Positions 53,618 through 63,958 are shown, numbered from the stretch's first letter. The stretch is DNA of 64,000 nt from Rhodococcoides fascians NBRC 12155 = LMG 3623 (GCF_001894785.1 NZ_BCWW01000003.1:434001-498000), one strand, 5' to 3'. Made by a program: numbers and translations. Notes: generated by a model not told the origin, from the sequence alone.

Positions 53618-53678
53618 CGTCTATCAGATTAGAGACCTGGGCTGGTGCTCGCCGCAGGGCAGGTGTCAAAATGGGCCC

Positions 53679-53867
53679 ATGGTGAACAAGTCGAAGAAGC
53701 CCTATGTCGATCCAGGCTGGCCGGAAACCGCTCGCGGTGACCACGCGGTGACCGAACTCTCGTCCGCTCGATCGGGTGGCTTGTCGCCCTTCGGTGAGGA
53801 CACCGAGTTCCCGCTGCCCGTCGAAGACCTGCCCTACGCCCATCCGGTGACCGTCGTCAATCGCTGA
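53679..53867 (+). CDS. Small conserved hypothetical protein
   Basis: 62 residues starting [21 protein letters not shown], with a lysine-rich head and a Pro-rich end ([19 protein letters not shown]). No domain is recognised. It sits at the Rv0863 position between the XPB pair and rpfA, which supports a real gene. A longer upstream frame exists but runs into the divergent promoter. A strong terminator follows. Confidence 0.65.
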   Translation: MVNKSKKPYVDPGWPETARGDHAVTELSSARSGGLSPFGEDTEFPLPVEDLPYAHPVTVVNR

Positions 53868-53882
53868 CAACGGCGCCCGAAC

Positions 53883-53928
53883 ACGAGAACGCCCCCGACA
53901 TCTTCGCAATGTCGGGGGCTTTTCTCGT
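53883..53928. terminator. Bidirectional terminator between the small gene and rpfA
   Basis: ACGAGAA-C-GCCCCCGACAT, loop CTTCGCA, ATGTCGGGGGC-TT-TTCTCGT. The 11-bp inner stem, outer extension and TTTT run make a strong intrinsic terminator for convergent genes. Confidence 0.9.
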
Positions 53929-53944
53929 ATAGCGGCGGTTCTTG

Positions 53945-55043
<1,099 letters not shown>

Positions 55044-55418
55044 TCACCGAACCGCAACGATGTCTTTTCCCAGCGGCATCAGCGAGACCGGAATCAACTT
55101 GAGGTTCGCGATCGCGAGCGGAATACCGATGATCGTGATGGCCATCGCGATCGCCGTGACGACGTGTGTCAGCGCCAGCCACCACCCGGCGAGGACGAGC
55201 CAGAGCACGTTGCCCACGAGGGCACCCGAACCCGCGCCGGGCTTGTCGACGATCGTCGATCCGAACGGCCACAGGGCGTAGACGCCGATGCGGAACGACG
55301 CGATCCCGAACGGAATGGTCACGATCAGGATGCACAGCAGGAGTCCCGCGAAGAAGTAGCCGAGTGCGAGCCACAGTCCACCGAACACGAGCCAGATGAC
55401 GTTCAGGAGCAGTCGCAT
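55044..55418 (-). CDS. YccF-family membrane protein
   Basis: 124 residues with two matching halves (NVIWLVFGGLWLALGYFFAGLLLCILIVTIPFGIA and NVLWLVLAGWWLALTHVVTAIAMAITIIGIPLAIA), which is the double YccF domain with four transmembrane helices. Function unknown in bacteria. It corresponds to Rv0870c by gene order. It ends just at the CRP site region of rpfA and is 3 bp downstream of another small membrane protein. Confidence 0.92.
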   Translation of the reverse strand: MRLLLNVIWLVFGGLWLALGYFFAGLLLCILIVTIPFGIASFRIGVYALWPFGSTIVDKPGAGSGALVGNVLWLVLAGWWLALTHVVTAIAMAITIIGIPLAIANLKLIPVSLMPLGKDIVAVR

Positions 55419-55421
55419 GAT

Positions 55422-55640
55422 CTATCGCGCCCGTCGGCCGGAGAGCAGCGCGTACACCAGAGCGAGCACGAATCCGGCGGGTGCCGAGAACATCGCCGTC
55501 AGGTATAGGCCCAGTGGCGGCTTGGCGTCGGAGAAGACCGGGAAGAACAGGATCGCGACGATGGCAACGAGGCCGATCGCGAACAGCACCAGCGCGATGC
55601 GCAGCAGTGCAGTACTTCGCTTGCGAGTAGATGAGTCCAC
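55422..55640 (-). CDS. Small two-helix membrane protein
   Basis: 72 residues from the GTG at 55640 (VDSSTRKRSTALLRIALVLF); the longer frame crosses the csp promoter. Two transmembrane helices are separated by FFPVFSDAKPPLG. No family recognised. It precedes yccF by 3 bp and is probably in the same transcript; divergent from the cold-shock gene. Confidence 0.68.
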   Translation of the reverse strand: MDSSTRKRSTALLRIALVLFAIGLVAIVAILFFPVFSDAKPPLGLYLTAMFSAPAGFVLALVYALLSGRRAR

Positions 55641-55830
55641 ACCACCACGGTAGTGCGCGGCGGTGCGTCGTGCGAAAAACCGGAATGCCCTATTCGGGGC
55701 CTGCGCGCTAGACTGGCGTATTCGCGTCCTGCGTTTTCGTGGGGCGCGAAACTTGTGCACACCGCAGGGTCCCGACATCGGGCGTGCGGATACGAAACCA
55801 ACGACAGCAACAGATGAACGGGTGAGCTCA

Positions 55831-56247
55831 GTGCCGACCGGCAAGGTGAAGTGGTACGACGTCGACAAGGGATTCGGATTCCTCTCGCAGGAGGAAGGCG
55901 AGGACGTGTATGTGCGTTCGTCAGCGCTGCCCGAAGGCGTCGACGGCCTCAAAGCCGGCCAGCGCGTCGAATTCGGCATGGCCGCGGGTCGTCGTGGCCC
56001 GCAGGCACTGAGCCTGAAGGTTCTCGAGCCTGCCCCTTCGATTCGCCAGAACAGCGGCAGCACCCGCCGCGAGCCCGTCGAGCGCAAGCACACACCCGAC
56101 GAACTGCACGGCATGGTCGAGGACATGATCACGCTGCTCGAAGCGACGGTGCAGCCGGAACTCCGCAAAGGCAAGTACCCGGACCGCAAGATCGCTCAGC
56201 GCATCTCCGAGGTGGTGCGCGCAGTCGCTCGCGAGCTCGACAGCTGA
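55831..56247 (+). CDS. Cold-shock domain protein with C-terminal extension (CspB type)
   Basis: 138 residues from the GTG at 55831 ([20 protein letters not shown]); a GTG three codons earlier is also possible. The cold-shock domain covers about 1-65 with RNP1 KGFGFLSQ and RNP2 DVYVRSSA. A helical extension of about 70 residues follows ([28 protein letters not shown]), absent from the 67-residue CspA class but usual for the Rv0871 group. It binds single-stranded RNA or DNA. Convergent with the DUF2771 gene (3 bp between stops). Confidence 0.92.
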   Translation: MPTGKVKWYDVDKGFGFLSQEEGEDVYVRSSALPEGVDGLKAGQRVEFGMAAGRRGPQALSLKVLEPAPSIRQNSGSTRREPVERKHTPDELHGMVEDMITLLEATVQPELRKGKYPDRKIAQRISEVVRAVARELDS

Positions 56248-56250
56248 TCG

Positions 56251-56763
56251 TTACGGACGCGTGCCGATGGACCAGATCGCGTGGCTGACGAAGCTCTCGG
56301 TATTGGTGTCGGTGTCGATGATTCCCGTGGGTAGCCGAACCTCGATTCCGAGCAAGGTTCGGCCGCCGTCGTCCGTCGTCGGGACGGTGACGCTCAGCCG
56401 GGTTCCCGGCTGATTGAACTGGCTGCTCTCCACGACCGCCCCGCTGTCGTCGCCGTAGACCAGCGCCAGTTCCCACGGCGCGGAGTAGACGGCCTCGGGC
56501 ATCGACAACTGCACCGTCGGGGCAGAACCCACCTGGATCTCGGCAGTCTCGCCAACGTTGGTGCACAGCGGGTCGCTCACGGCGCAGTACAGGTACGGCT
56601 CGACTTGTACGGCTCGACCGTTGGAGTACGCCGTGACGACCGGTTCCTTGTCGGGAGCATTGCCGATCAGGACGGCGAGTACACCGACGAACGCGACGGC
56701 GATCACGAACAAGCCGGCGGCGATCAGCGACGCGATCTTCTTGGTGCGGGGAGCCAGGTTCAC
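56251..56763 (-). CDS. DUF2771 membrane-anchored protein
   Basis: 170 residues from a GTG that overlaps the MFS stop (GTGA). One N-terminal membrane helix (IASLIAAGLFVIAVAFVGVLAVLIG) precedes a beta-rich exported domain with two cysteines (LYCAVSDPLCTN) that could form a disulfide. This pattern fits DUF2771, an actinobacterial family of unknown function. Coupling to the MFS gene suggests a shared task. Confidence 0.82.
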   Translation of the reverse strand: MNLAPRTKKIASLIAAGLFVIAVAFVGVLAVLIGNAPDKEPVVTAYSNGRAVQVEPYLYCAVSDPLCTNVGETAEIQVGSAPTVQLSMPEAVYSAPWELALVYGDDSGAVVESSQFNQPGTRLSVTVPTTDDGGRTLLGIEVRLPTGIIDTDTNTESFVSHAIWSIGTRP

Positions 56764-58514
56764 TTGGTCACGTTTTCGCCGTAGGAGCTGTCGGATACTT
56801 CTTGTTCGACATGGTCGGGCCGGTTGCCACCGAACCCGGGTAGCAATGATCGACCGCGGTACGTCAGGAAAGTCTGCACGAGGCCGATCGTAAGCAACAC
56901 CGACACGACCGTGAAACCGAGCCAGTACTCGGTGGGAAGCAACACCCCGAGCGTTCCGCCGAGAACCCAGCACAGCTGCATGACGGTTTCCGAGCGGCCG
57001 AATCCGGATGCAATGGACTCCGGAGGCAGGTCGGACTGCAGAGATGCGTCGAGCGAGACCTTGGCCAGTGCGCTCGCGCTCGACGCGACCAGGGCGGCCA
57101 CGGCGGCAGTGAGCAAACTGTCCGTGACGGCTGCGACGACGGCGACGACCGTCACCGCGACCGTGCACCGCAGGACGACCACCGATGGTCGGCCGAGCTT
57201 GATCCTGGCACCGAGTGCGTTTCCGGCGAAGTTGCCGAGACCGGCGGCGGCTCCGACCAGTCCGAGCATCGCGGCCTGCTGCAGCGGCTCGTGTTCGGTG
57301 CGGGATTTTGCGACGAACGCGATATACAGCGTGAGGAAGCCGGTGAGAATTCTGATCGTGCCGTTGCCCCAGAGTCCGACGATCACCGCACGGCCCAGTG
57401 GCTGCCTGCGGTTCTTGGCGGCGGTGGCAGGCGGCGGGGTGCGCCTCAGCTTCTCGGTCGGGGCACCGCTGCCGGGGTAATCGCTGCCGTGATGCTGGTC
57501 GGCGTGATAGCCGAGGGTGGCCGGAACCTCGCCCTCGGTCACTTCCACCCAGGACGGGATGCGCATGCTCAGGTATGCGCCGAGCACGGTGATCGCGGCG
57601 ACGAACCACAGTGCGCCGGGCGAATCGGCGACGAAGGCGATACCGCCGGCGACAGCCCCTGCGGCGATGGTGCCCCCGAGCAGTCCGAAGACGGTGAGCC
57701 TCGAGTTGACGCGGACGAGGTCGATCTCCGGTGGCAGTACCCGCGGCGTCACCGCGCTCTTGAGTACCGCAAACGATTTGCTCAGGACGAGCATGCCCAG
57801 TGCCGCTGGATAGAGCACCCAACTGTCGAAGTTGAACACCAACACCACCGCCAGCACGGTACGCAGGCCGAACGAGGTGGCCAGCGCGATGCGTCGGCCG
57901 TGCTGCAACCGGTCGAGCAACGGGCCGATCAGCGGCGCGATCAGCGCGAACGGAGCGATGGTGATCACCAGGTACAGCGCAACCTTCGTCTTGTCCTCAC
58001 CGGTCGCCGCGGAGAAGAACAGCGTGTTGGCCAGTGCAATCGCCAGGGCAGCGTCGGATGCGAAGTTCGCCATCGTCGCGTAGGTCAGCGCGGTCAGCCC
58101 GGACTTGTCCGCCCCATCGGCTTTCGCAGCCCGCTGGAACGACGCGATTCCTTTGCCGGTCAGCTCGCGCCCACGCATCGCCGCGACACGGGTGACGGTG
58201 AGCTTCTTGGGCATCGGTGGTGGCTTACGCCCGCCGGATCGGCCACGCGCCGCAGTGATCTGCTGCGTGCGCGCCGGGTGCAGCGGCGGCAACGGTTGGC
58301 GGCGGCTCGGAATGTGGACGCCGGCACCGGATTGGACAGCACGGGGGTCGGCCGGTGGATAGTTGACGAAACCGGGATGCTCCGAGCTCTGTTCGTCAGC
58401 AGTGGAGTGACCGGTTTCGTTGCCAGGAGCGGAGCCTGCGGAGTGACCTATTTCGGTGCCAGCGCCCGAGTTTTCCGCACCTGGCGTGGGGTGGGGGAGT
58501 CGCGGATCGGTCAC
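56760..58514 (-). CDS. MFS transporter with repeat-bearing N-terminus
   Basis: 584 residues from a GTG. About 150 polar residues come first, then a 12-helix MFS core (ALTYATMANFASDAALAIALANTLFF and onward, with the loop DRLQHGRRIALATSFGLRTV). It corresponds to Rv0876c by position. Near the N-terminus GTEIGHSAGSAPGNETGHS contains a duplicated peptide made by a DNA repeat (near 58406-58463). Substrate unknown. Confidence 0.88.
   Translation of the reverse strand: MTDPRLPHPTPGAENSGAGTEIGHSAGSAPGNETGHSTADEQSSEHPGFVNYPPADPRAVQSGAGVHIPSRRQPLPPLHPARTQQITAARGRSGGRKPPPMPKKLTVTRVAAMRGRELTGKGIASFQRAAKADGADKSGLTALTYATMANFASDAALAIALANTLFFSAATGEDKTKVALYLVITIAPFALIAPLIGPLLDRLQHGRRIALATSFGLRTVLAVVLVFNFDSWVLYPAALGMLVLSKSFAVLKSAVTPRVLPPEIDLVRVNSRLTVFGLLGGTIAAGAVAGGIAFVADSPGALWFVAAITVLGAYLSMRIPSWVEVTEGEVPATLGYHADQHHGSDYPGSGAPTEKLRRTPPPATAAKNRRQPLGRAVIVGLWGNGTIRILTGFLTLYIAFVAKSRTEHEPLQQAAMLGLVGAAAGLGNFAGNALGARIKLGRPSVVVLRCTVAVTVVAVVAAVTDSLLTAAVAALVASSASALAKVSLDASLQSDLPPESIASGFGRSETVMQLCWVLGGTLGVLLPTEYWLGFTVVSVLLTIGLVQTFLTYRGRSLLPGFGGNRPDHVEQEVSDSSYGENVTK
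58406..58463 (-). repeat. Imperfect tandem repeat in the MFS gene
   Basis: On the plus strand, GGAGTGACCGGTTTCGTTGCC and GGAGTGACCTATTTCGGTGCC occur about 36 bp apart, in frame, encoding GNETGHS and GTEIGHS on the minus strand. The pair differs at three bases. Confidence 0.6.
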
Positions 58515-58518
58515 GTGA

Positions 58519-59367
58519 TCAATTCTGTCCTACGGCCGCGGGATCGGTGAATCGCACCTCGAAGATCTTGGGCCAGAATTTGCCGGTCACGAGGAATCTG
58601 TCGGTCCCGGGGATCTGGGCGATGCCGTTGAAGACGTCGGCTCCGTTTCGCTCGGTGGCCGACATCGAATCCCACATCGGCTTGCCGTCGACGACGGCGG
58701 TGACGCGGCCGGTGGTGGGGTCGATGCGCATGATGTCGAAGGTCTGCCAGACGTTGGCGTAGATCGAGCCGTCCTCGGCGCATTCGAGTTCGTTGAGCCG
58801 TTCCACCGGATTGCCGTCGAGTGTGACGTCGACGGTGTTCACGGCGTCGAAGGATGTGGGGTCACGGAAGGTCAGGGTGGACGTGCCGTCGCTCATGACG
58901 AGCCGGTTGTCCGGCGTTCCTTCACCCTGCGTGCACAGCCCCCATCCTTCGCCGTCGTAGTTCACCCGGCGCTGTTCGGCCAGGGTGTCTCGGTCGCGGG
59001 CGATGGCGACTCCGTCTTGCCAGGTGATCTGCCACAGGGTGTTGCCGTCGACGGTGATGCCCTCGCCGAACAGGTCGGACGGCAGATCGACCCGCTCCAG
59101 CTCGGTCATGTTCTCGAGCGACGTGCGGCGGACGAAGGAGGAGCCCTCCAGGCCGGTGCCCTCGTAGAGCACATCACCGTCGATCTCGAACCCCTGAGTG
59201 AAGGCGTCGTCGGCGCGATCGTAGGAACGCAGAACCTCGGCACCCAGCGTGGGTACCGAGTCCGACGTGATGGGGGCCGAGTCGCCTGGACCCGACGTCG
59301 ACGAGCAGGCGGTGACGGTCAACAGGGACGTCACGAGTGCAGCGAAGGTGCGAGCGCGGACGGTCAT
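58519..59367 (-). CDS. Glutaminyl-peptide cyclotransferase lipoprotein
   Basis: 282 residues from the ATG at 59367 (MTVRARTFAALVTSLLTVTAC), with lipobox TVTAC. A five-bladed propeller shows the plant/bacterial QC signatures AFTQGFEIDGDVLYEGTGLEGSSFVR, LWQITWQDGVA, VNYDGEGWGLC and NELECAEDGSIYANVWQT. It should turn N-terminal glutamine of exported peptides into pyroglutamate outside the membrane. The MFS gene follows 4 bp later on the same strand, so they are likely one transcript. Confidence 0.92.
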   Translation of the reverse strand: MTVRARTFAALVTSLLTVTACSSTSGPGDSAPITSDSVPTLGAEVLRSYDRADDAFTQGFEIDGDVLYEGTGLEGSSFVRRTSLENMTELERVDLPSDLFGEGITVDGNTLWQITWQDGVAIARDRDTLAEQRRVNYDGEGWGLCTQGEGTPDNRLVMSDGTSTLTFRDPTSFDAVNTVDVTLDGNPVERLNELECAEDGSIYANVWQTFDIMRIDPTTGRVTAVVDGKPMWDSMSATERNGADVFNGIAQIPGTDRFLVTGKFWPKIFEVRFTDPAAVGQN

Positions 59368-59426
59368 TGCATCCATGATGGCAGCCCGAACTGGGCGTCA
59401 CCGAGTTGATGCGGCAAACTGAATGT

Positions 59427-60560
59427 GTGAGTGTCGTATCTTCTCCAGAGCTCGGATCCATCCGCCCCGTCTTGGCCGATGCCGTGGACCTCGCGCGGCA
59501 GGCTCTGCTCGAGCTGGGAGAGGGCGGTGTCGGCGAGTACCTCGGCGTGACCGTGGAGGACGACAGTGCTGCCACCCACCGCTTCGCCAGCGATCTGGAC
59601 GGCTATCGCGGATGGCAGTGGGCCGTTGTCGTCGCTGCTCCCGACGACGCCGAACACGCCACCGTCAGCGAACTCGTGCTGCTACCCGGTCCCGATGCTC
59701 TCGTGGCACCGTCCTGGGTGCCCTGGGACGAGCGCATCCGACCCGGTGATCTCGGGCCGGGCGATCTGCTCTCTCCACGAAGAGACGACCCGCGACTGGT
59801 GCCGGGATACGTCGCGTCCGGTGACCCGGCCATCGACGAGGTGGCCGGCGAGATCGGGCTCGGCCGCACTCAGGTCACCAGCCTCGAAGGACGGCTCGAT
59901 GCTGCCGAACGATGGCACGACGGCGACTTCGGCCCGGACAGCGAGATGGCCAAGGCCGCGCCGTCCACGTGCGGACTCTGCGGTTTCTACCTACCCCTCG
60001 CGGGATCGCTCTCCGCAGCGTTCGGAGTGTGCGGCAACGAGTTCGCCGCAGACGGTCATGTGGTGCACGTCGAATACGGTTGCGGCGCGCACTCCGATAC
60101 CGAGCTGCCCACCGGAGCGGGCTCGCCGCAGTTCGAGCCGTACGACGACGCAGCACTCGACGTCACTCCGTCGCCGACCGGTGCCGCACAGTCGAACGAG
60201 CCTACCGCGAACGACGCTGTTGCAGAAGATGATTCGGAGGCGACCGTCTCGTCGGCCGAGACGGTAGCGGTGACGGAGTCCAAGGCACCCCAGCCCGACA
60301 CGGCAGCACCTGAATCGGCAGCACCCGAGTCGGCAGACTCCGCACCGGCAGAGCCAGAGGTGGTCGAGACCGGACACGATGCAGCTGATGCAGCGCCTTC
60401 CATTCATGCAGCCCCTTCCACTGGCGACGCCTCGTCGACTGATGACGCGTCTCCCGCAGTCGATGCCGAGACGACCCATGTCGGTTCCGATGTCGAGCTC
60501 GACGCCGATTCCAGTGTCGACGGTGTTGTGCAGCAGGAGGATTCGGCATCGCCGAGCTGA
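59427..60560 (+). CDS. DUF3027 protein
   Basis: About 377 residues; the GTG at 59427 (VSVVSSPELGSIRPVLADAV) is preferred over an ATG at 59409. The conserved core includes WQWAVVVAAPD, SWVPWDERIRPGDLGPGDLL and a possible zinc knuckle (STCGLCGFYLP.. FGVCGN.. EYGCGAHSD). The last ~120 residues are a low-complexity acidic, Ala/Pro/Asp tail with repeats such as APESAAPESA, expected to be disordered. Function unknown; it matches Rv0883c by type. The tail covers the ribosome site of the next gene. Confidence 0.86.
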   Translation: MSVVSSPELGSIRPVLADAVDLARQALLELGEGGVGEYLGVTVEDDSAATHRFASDLDGYRGWQWAVVVAAPDDAEHATVSELVLLPGPDALVAPSWVPWDERIRPGDLGPGDLLSPRRDDPRLVPGYVASGDPAIDEVAGEIGLGRTQVTSLEGRLDAAERWHDGDFGPDSEMAKAAPSTCGLCGFYLPLAGSLSAAFGVCGNEFAADGHVVHVEYGCGAHSDTELPTGAGSPQFEPYDDAALDVTPSPTGAAQSNEPTANDAVAEDDSEATVSSAETVAVTESKAPQPDTAAPESAAPESADSAPAEPEVVETGHDAADAAPSIHAAPSTGDASSTDDASPAVDAETTHVGSDVELDADSSVDGVVQQEDSASPS

Positions 60561-63283
60561 TCGATCCTTTCGGTACCGGGTCGCTTCGCGAGTCGATTCT
60601 CGCGTCCTGGGGTTCCTCGCCCACGCGGCTGCGGGAAGATTCGGCATCCGAGGCAGATCTGGTGCGCGGGGGATACCGCGATCGTTTGTTGACCGAGTTG
60701 GCACAGAACGCGGCTGATGCTGCGCAGCGAGCCGGCGTCCCGGGTCGGCTCTCGGTGTGGACCGACGAGGCGGGTGCACTGCATGTCGCCAACACCGGTG
60801 CCGCGCTGGATGTGTCGGGTGTACACGCTCTCACCGCGCTGCGGGCGTCGGCGAAGGCTGCAGCCGACCCGGGTGTCGGGCAGTTCGGGGTCGGGTTCAC
60901 CGCGGTGCGATCGGTATCCGACGAGATCGAGGTCCGCTCGCGTGGTGGCGGGGTGATCTTCAGCGCCGAGCGCACTCTGAGCGCGTTGCGCGAGCGGGAC
61001 ATGACCGTGCCGGAGTCGGGTGTGCCGGTGCTTCGGTTGGCGTGGCCTACTTCCACACCGCCCGCTGCCGGGTTCGATACCGAGATCGTGTTGACGCCGC
61101 GACCCGACGTGCAAGCGGAATCCCTTGCCGGGGGGTTCCTCGACGAGGCCGTCGACTTGTTGCTCGAGCTCCGCGCATTGGATTCCATCGAGATCGACGG
61201 TGTCGTCGTCGACTGTGTGAGAACGGAACTCGACGATGCACGCGTCGAGATCGCCATCGGTTCGCGAACGTGGCTGCAGTACACCACCTCGGCTGCGCGG
61301 TGGATCGTTCCGATGGTCGACGGTCTACCCGTTCCCGCAGCGCCGGATGTGTTGCGGGCCCCGACGCGGTCGGACGAGCTGTTGTCGTTACCCGCGTTGG
61401 TCGTTGCCGATGTACCCATGCAGCCGGATCGTCGACGGGTGTTGCCCGGCGTCTCTGTCGCCGAGGTGGCCCACGGTTACCCCGATTTCGTGGCGTCGTT
61501 GCCTGCGTCCGCGCGAGTGTCGTTCGTACCCGAGGTCGGCTTCGCGCGCAGTGCCATCGACGGTGAGCTACGTGAGCTGATCTTTCGCCGATTGTCCACC
61601 GCACCATGGCTTCCCGCTGCCGATGGGCCCGATCTCGTACCCGAACGTGCGCATGTTCTTGCCGATGCCACCGAGGAACTCGCCGCGGTGTTGCTCGATG
61701 TGGTCCCGAATCTGGTGGACGCCGCTCTGTCGGGCGCGCGGCACGCGTCGGCGTTGTCGGCGGTGGGAGTGCACCGCATCGGGTTGGCGCGGTTGGCCGA
61801 GATGCTCGGCGGGCAGGCCCGTGAGCCGGCCTGGTGGCGGCGACTGTACGACGCGTTGACTCCACTCGTCGTCGACGGGTTGGCAGCGGAAGAACTCGCT
61901 GCGCTGCCGGTTCCGCTTGCCGACGGTCGTACGGTCACCGGTCCACGGACTACCGTCGTCGGGTCGGACGCGTCGGCCGAGGTGACGTGGGTACGCCTGG
62001 TGCATCCGGATGCGGTGAGTCCGTTGTTGATTCGGCTGGGTGCGCGGGAGGCCACTGCGGCCGAGCTGTTGTCGGATCCCGCCCTCGAAGCGGCCCTCGA
62101 CGATCTCGATTGGGACGGCGACGAGGTGGATGGCCTGGTGTCGGCAGTGCTGGCGCTGGCGGGGGAGGCGGGAGCGCTTCCGGGGTGGCTCGGGAGTCTG
62201 CCACTCGAAGACGACGAGGGCGAATTGCGCAGTGCGGACGAACTGTTGCTGCCCGGTGCACCGTTGGCGAGGCTGTTGGTTCGAGATTCGCCGTTCGGTG
62301 TTCTGTCGGCGGCCTCGGTGGCCAGGTTCGGTGAGCGGGCCCTGCGCGCGGTGGGCGTCGGCTGGGGGTTCTCGGTGGTGCGCGACGAGTGTCCGACGGG
62401 GCCGGATCACGACCTGGACGACGAGCCCGCCTGGTGGTCGAGTCTGGCCACGGAGCCGGAAACCCTTGTTGCGGTTCGTGATCTCGACCTGGTCCGGTCG
62501 GATGCCTGGGCCGAAGCTCTGACGATTCTGCTCGACGAACCGAGTACCCGTGCAGCCTTGACCGACCGGGACGGCTACTCGGCATGGTGGCTGCGACGTC
62601 ATGCGCTGATCGACAACCGCTCGCCGATCACGTTCCGGGCGCCGTCGGACGAGACGTTCGCCGGTCTGCTCGATCCGTTGGATCATCCGCGCGCCGACGA
62701 ACTGCACGCGGTGCTCGCCGCGTCGACCTGTGAGAGCGTCGAGAGCGCGCGGGTGTTGTTGCGTGCACTCGAGGACCCGCAGCGAGATCCGACGGCGGCG
62801 GTGATCGCGCGCACGCACACGCTGATCGCGAGTGCCGTCCTGGATCGACGCATCGACGTGGCGGATCTCGATCCACCGGATCGCGTGCGCACTCTCGGCG
62901 GCACCGTGGCCGATGCGTCGGACGGGTTGGTCGTCGATGCGCCATGGCTGGCACCGGTCGTGCCACCGGAGGTGGCGGTGCTCTCGGACATGACCACGGC
63001 AGCCGCGTTGGCCGATGTCCTCGACATCAGGCGGGCGTCGGAGGCCATCACCGGCGAGGTTCGCGGAGTCGGACGCGTCAGCTCGTGGGATCGAGAGCCC
63101 GGGGCCGTGCTGGCCTGTGCGGTGCTGGGTCTACCGCTGCCGACAGGTTCGGTGGTGGTGCAACGCGAACTCGTGGTGCGGTTGTCGGGGGCTGTCAGCG
63201 GTGACCGCGCTGTGCCGTGGTGGGTGACCGCAGACGGAACAGTGCATTGTGTGGAAAGTTGGGAGCGACCTCGTGGGGCCTGA
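60548..63283 (+). CDS. Sacsin-like GHKL ATPase domain protein; start codon non-canonical or uncertain
   Basis: About 910 residues. The N-terminal GHKL ATPase has the N-box LTELAQNAADAA and G-box VGQFGVGFTAVRS, followed by a long alpha-beta region with no other recognised domain. The first standard start in frame is GTG at 60662, but the ~38 codons before it read ELIDPFGTGSLRESILASW..., which look like the conserved N-terminus of this family. No ATG, GTG or TTG precedes them in frame. ATC at 60548, seven bases after GGAGG, is the best-placed candidate; CTG at 60557 overlaps the DUF3027 stop but is far from the site. Function unknown; Hsp90-like ATPases of this kind are suspected chaperones. 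Confidence 0.8.
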   Translation: MAELIDPFGTGSLRESILASWGSSPTRLREDSASEADLVRGGYRDRLLTELAQNAADAAQRAGVPGRLSVWTDEAGALHVANTGAALDVSGVHALTALRASAKAAADPGVGQFGVGFTAVRSVSDEIEVRSRGGGVIFSAERTLSALRERDMTVPESGVPVLRLAWPTSTPPAAGFDTEIVLTPRPDVQAESLAGGFLDEAVDLLLELRALDSIEIDGVVVDCVRTELDDARVEIAIGSRTWLQYTTSAARWIVPMVDGLPVPAAPDVLRAPTRSDELLSLPALVVADVPMQPDRRRVLPGVSVAEVAHGYPDFVASLPASARVSFVPEVGFARSAIDGELRELIFRRLSTAPWLPAADGPDLVPERAHVLADATEELAAVLLDVVPNLVDAALSGARHASALSAVGVHRIGLARLAEMLGGQAREPAWWRRLYDALTPLVVDGLAAEELAALPVPLADGRTVTGPRTTVVGSDASAEVTWVRLVHPDAVSPLLIRLGAREATAAELLSDPALEAALDDLDWDGDEVDGLVSAVLALAGEAGALPGWLGSLPLEDDEGELRSADELLLPGAPLARLLVRDSPFGVLSAASVARFGERALRAVGVGWGFSVVRDECPTGPDHDLDDEPAWWSSLATEPETLVAVRDLDLVRSDAWAEALTILLDEPSTRAALTDRDGYSAWWLRRHALIDNRSPITFRAPSDETFAGLLDPLDHPRADELHAVLAASTCESVESARVLLRALEDPQRDPTAAVIARTHTLIASAVLDRRIDVADLDPPDRVRTLGGTVADASDGLVVDAPWLAPVVPPEVAVLSDMTTAAALADVLDIRRASEAITGEVRGVGRVSSWDREPGAVLACAVLGLPLPTGSVVVQRELVVRLSGAVSGDRAVPWWVTADGTVHCVESWERPRGA

Positions 63284-63824
63284 TCATGCCGTGCTGGAGT
63301 GGATGGTCGAGCATCGAGTCGGGTGGGTCACGACGATGTTCTGGATCATCACCACGGTGGGGAACACGTTCATGATGTTCGTGTTGTCCGCGGGGGCGTG
63401 GGGCGCGTTGCTGACGTCCAAGAGGACTGTCGACGCGTGGATGGTCGCGGGTGCGATGCTCACCGGGTGGGGGCTGATGAATGCGCTGAAGTTCGCGTTC
63501 GCGCGGGAGCGTCCACCGATTCCTGAACGCCTGGTGGAGATTTCGAGCCATTCGTTTCCGTCCGGCCACGCGACGATGTCGATGTTGCTTGCCACGGTGG
63601 CGATCGCGGTGATGCTGCGATCGTCCACTCCGTGGCTGCATCGGCCGGTGCTACTGACGTTGCCTGTGGTCGCGGCCCTGCTGATCGGATTCTCTCGGAT
63701 CTATCTGGGTGCGCACTGGACGACGGACGTGCTGGCCGGCTGGGTGTTCGGTGCCCTGTGGGGGCTGGGTTGGATCTACGCCGAAAAAGCGATCAGCGCG
63801 AGAAATCCGAGCGCTGCGCGATAA
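63249..63824 (+). CDS. PAP2-family phosphatase, membrane-bound
   Basis: 191 residues with about five membrane helices. All three PAP2 motifs are intact: KFAFARERP, PSGH (SFPSGHATM) and SRIYLGAHWTTD. The family hydrolyses lipid phosphates such as undecaprenyl pyrophosphate or phosphatidic acid on the outer face. The GTG start overlaps the sacsin-like gene by 35 bp, implying coupling. The 3' end overlaps a small convergent gene by 32 bp. Confidence 0.92.
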   Translation: MWKVGSDLVGPDHAVLEWMVEHRVGWVTTMFWIITTVGNTFMMFVLSAGAWGALLTSKRTVDAWMVAGAMLTGWGLMNALKFAFARERPPIPERLVEISSHSFPSGHATMSMLLATVAIAVMLRSSTPWLHRPVLLTLPVVAALLIGFSRIYLGAHWTTDVLAGWVFGALWGLGWIYAEKAISARNPSAAR

Positions 63825-63936
63825 CGAGGAGCTCGTCACGCATGGCCGGGCTGGAGACAGCGTTGGCGCGTGCGTAGAGGGCGCGGAGCGAGCGGACGTG
63901 GTTGCGGCGGTTGCGGTACTGAGCGACGAACTTCAT
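63793..63936 (-). CDS. 47-residue basic small protein
   Basis: Encodes MKFVAQYRNRRNHVRSLRAL and onward to a QRSDFSR end, rich in Arg and helix-forming residues. It is convergent with the PAP2 gene, overlapping 32 bp of it. An AGGTTAT-N10-ATAACCT inverted repeat lies 23-46 bp upstream, where an operator would be, which supports a regulated gene. No family recognised; the charge suggests nucleic-acid or membrane contact. Confidence 0.6.
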   Translation of the reverse strand: MKFVAQYRNRRNHVRSLRALYARANAVSSPAMRDELLVIAQRSDFSR

Positions 63937-63958
63937 GGCCTGTGCTTTCGTGGATCAA

